Under the pieces are notes generated by a model, which was not told the DNA's origin, did not search any database, and saw only the letters and a list, made by a program, of their open reading frames with translations. A DNA stretch of 64,000 bases from Manduca sexta (taxonomy: Eukaryota; Arthropoda; Insecta; Lepidoptera; Sphingidae), in contig NC_051141.1 in assembly GCF_014839805.1 (NCBI RefSeq), forward strand, positions 19,538,777 through 19,602,776. Reading direction: 5' to 3'. Shown here in pieces: positions 57,101 to 60,100 of the stretch. Each line of letters starts with the position of its first letter. The first letter of the stretch is position 1. Both the position numbers and the translations under genes were made by a program.

Positions 57101-60100
57101 GCTCGCCATCTTGAGACATGAGATGTTAAATCTTATCATGTCCAGTAGTTGCACTAGCTACAATGTCCTTCAAACCAGAACACGACAGTGACTACACACT
57201 GCTGCTTGTTGGCAGAAATAGGTATTGCGTTAGTACCTATCCATCTCACATATGAAAGACCTACCACCAGTTAAAATGTTGACGTTTCAAATACTAACGC
57301 TGCAACAAAAGTAATATTATTTTTTCTCTTTTTTATGTTAGAGAGGTCGCTAACGCTTCAAAGCTAAAAATATTTTTACTGTCAAATATTGTATTCGGCA
57401 TTGAACAAGGGCAGAGTCGTTGAAGTGTTTTTTTTTCGATACACATGTGACTATTTCACAGTAAAGGTAACTAGGTAATATACAGGGTGGATTCAGTAGA
57501 GGTGATACAGGGTGGATTTTTTAACGCAACTGGAGATAAAGTAACCTATGATTGTATAAGAGTGAATATGACATTCGATGTTTTACGATTGATTCTCTAT
57601 CCATTGACATAAAAGACAGTGTCTTTTTTCGGATTTGAGCCGGTACGATTCCCGGGTGTGGCAAGTGTTAAAAAAAAGGATTAATGCAGTTTCGCTTCTT
57701 TTTAACAATAATGGAATGTTTCCTTAGAGTAAAATGCTATCTCCTGTAATTAGAGTACTTTCCTTCCAAGTGTGGTTAAAAAATTCCATACAGAGTATTA
57801 TCAAAATTAGCTTTCAGATTTTTTTTTTTCGTTAGGATTCTCATTATAGCTACATAATATAAAATATATATACAAAATCAACATTATTCGTCTCACAGGT
57901 CGTACCAGCCGCTCGAGTTTGTAAGTGACGATCGGAAATTTGTAGGGGACAGGTAAGAAATGAAATTAAATGGTATAGCTGTAGATCGGACGTCGGGGAC
58001 AAATTTGTTAAAAGTTTCTACCAATTGGTAATTCGTTGTCTTATTTGAAATGTCCGTGGGACAAGATGTCCCAGCGTCTTTAGATATTAATACAAAAATA
58101 ACATAATTTGTGCATTAAAAATGATGTGAGATGTGGCAACAACCAATAGGGGACCGGCCTATACTTGATTTTGTACATTATTCTATATGTAATGGTTAAT
58201 AATACGAAAAAGAAGCACTCCTGCGAAAACTGCATAACAATTGGTTAAAAAATGAGCGAGTAATTCATATTTAAAATATTGTAATGTGCAGAAGTGGGCG
58301 CGATGTGGGGATATCGCTTCATCTCTTTTTTTCGCACGCGTCGTAATTCCCGATGACGTCACATGTGGATATTTCGTCTCTTTTCTGTTTCTTGTTAATT
58401 ACCCCTTCCACCGAAATTCAAAGACTTATAACTTGTTGATTTTTTACCGGAATTTAATAATTCCTTCTGTGTTATAATTTATATTATGTAAATATTTGAT
58501 AATAGTAAAGAACAAAAATGAGTCCGGTACCCTATTATATTGGTGTTTTGCTATTTCGCGGTAGATTGAGTAACCATTACATAAGCGCAAAATTTTTGTA
58601 CGTCAATTTTCCCAATGTCCGATCTATAATATAATTCTAGTTATACTTATACTTAGTTAAAAATCGCATACATTGTTCTTCTCTTTTTTTTCTTGTGTAG
58701 TCACATTGATAAACTGTTTTTATATAAAATTGGAAATAAAAATCTATTCCCATTTCCGACATATTCTAAATTTAAACAATGATCAATTTCCGATCACTAG
58801 TTTTATCAATCATATTTTTTTGCAATTTAATAAACGCATCAACAAATATTTATTTTTGCATGCAGACCACATCGCGGGGACGCTTTTGGAGGGGTCTACG
58901 TTGGCCCAGAATGTCAAGTAAACAATAAAAGGTTCATATTTTTTCATTTTTCCTTTGTCATTTACTTCTTATTTTTTTATTGCTTTGAATGACGATACCA
59001 GCTTGCCGTTCGTCTGATGGTAAGCGATAGGACCGCCGATAAACAGTAGTACACCATTCAACACCCCGAATTACGAAGTATTGTTCGGTATTCCACTGCG
59101 CTAGGCATCCTGAGACATGAGATATTAAGTCTTATATGTCCAGTAGTTACACTGGCTACAATGTCCTACAAATCGGTACATATAAAACACAACAGTGACT
59201 AGACACTGCTGCTTGGCGGCAAAAACGCCATTGCGGTGACACCTAACCAGGCGGACTATGTCATATGAGTGACCTGCCACTTAAAACCTACTTTTACGAC
59301 CGACGAAACAAAATCTAAATTACATTGTCTTTTACAGATATGTGGCAACGAGTGCAGTGATTGAAGGAAGTGGGGAAACTTCAAAGAAGTACGTTACTAT
59401 ACTTTTGTAATAACTCTACTTATAATGAATAGTGTTTGTGAGCCGAGGCTGCCTTTCTAACATTGTATGTGGGAGACAAAACGAGGCAATTATCATGCAT
59501 TTATCTCGACTCGCGACCGCAGCGCTGTAATCTCGTGTCTAATTTGAAGGCGCCCTTGACTTCAATTTTTCAAAAATATTGATCATTATACGCGAAATGA
59601 TGACACTACTTGACTTTTTTAACTTACGTTATGTAAAAATTTACTATTTAAATTAGGCCAAGTGTGGTGCCACTATAACAAATTATGGAATCCGACTATA
59701 CTCGTCCTTTGTCCACAGCTTAGTGCATCTGATCAACCGCGATTTGGAAGCAAGAAATATCCTGCGCCCACCGTGGTAAGAAATATTTCTTTACATCGTC
59801 ACCAGTGGACCTTTGTCCTCGCAAAAAAAATATTTCGTCTCGATGGCATTGTTGTATTTCATACTCAATACGACTGTCGCAGTGACTGAAACATCTATAA
59901 AAAAATAACCTATAGTATTGTTTATTAGATAAAAATAAATTGGCATATCTGAGTTATTGAATAACTTATTAAAAGCAAAGATTTTTTCCCAAAAAAAAAT
60001 TTTTTTTTTTATTTTGGCTTTGAAAAATGGCTTCTCTGCACCTGATGTTAAGCGAAATGAAGTCCAAAGAAAATACCGATCACAAAAAAACCAAGCATTC

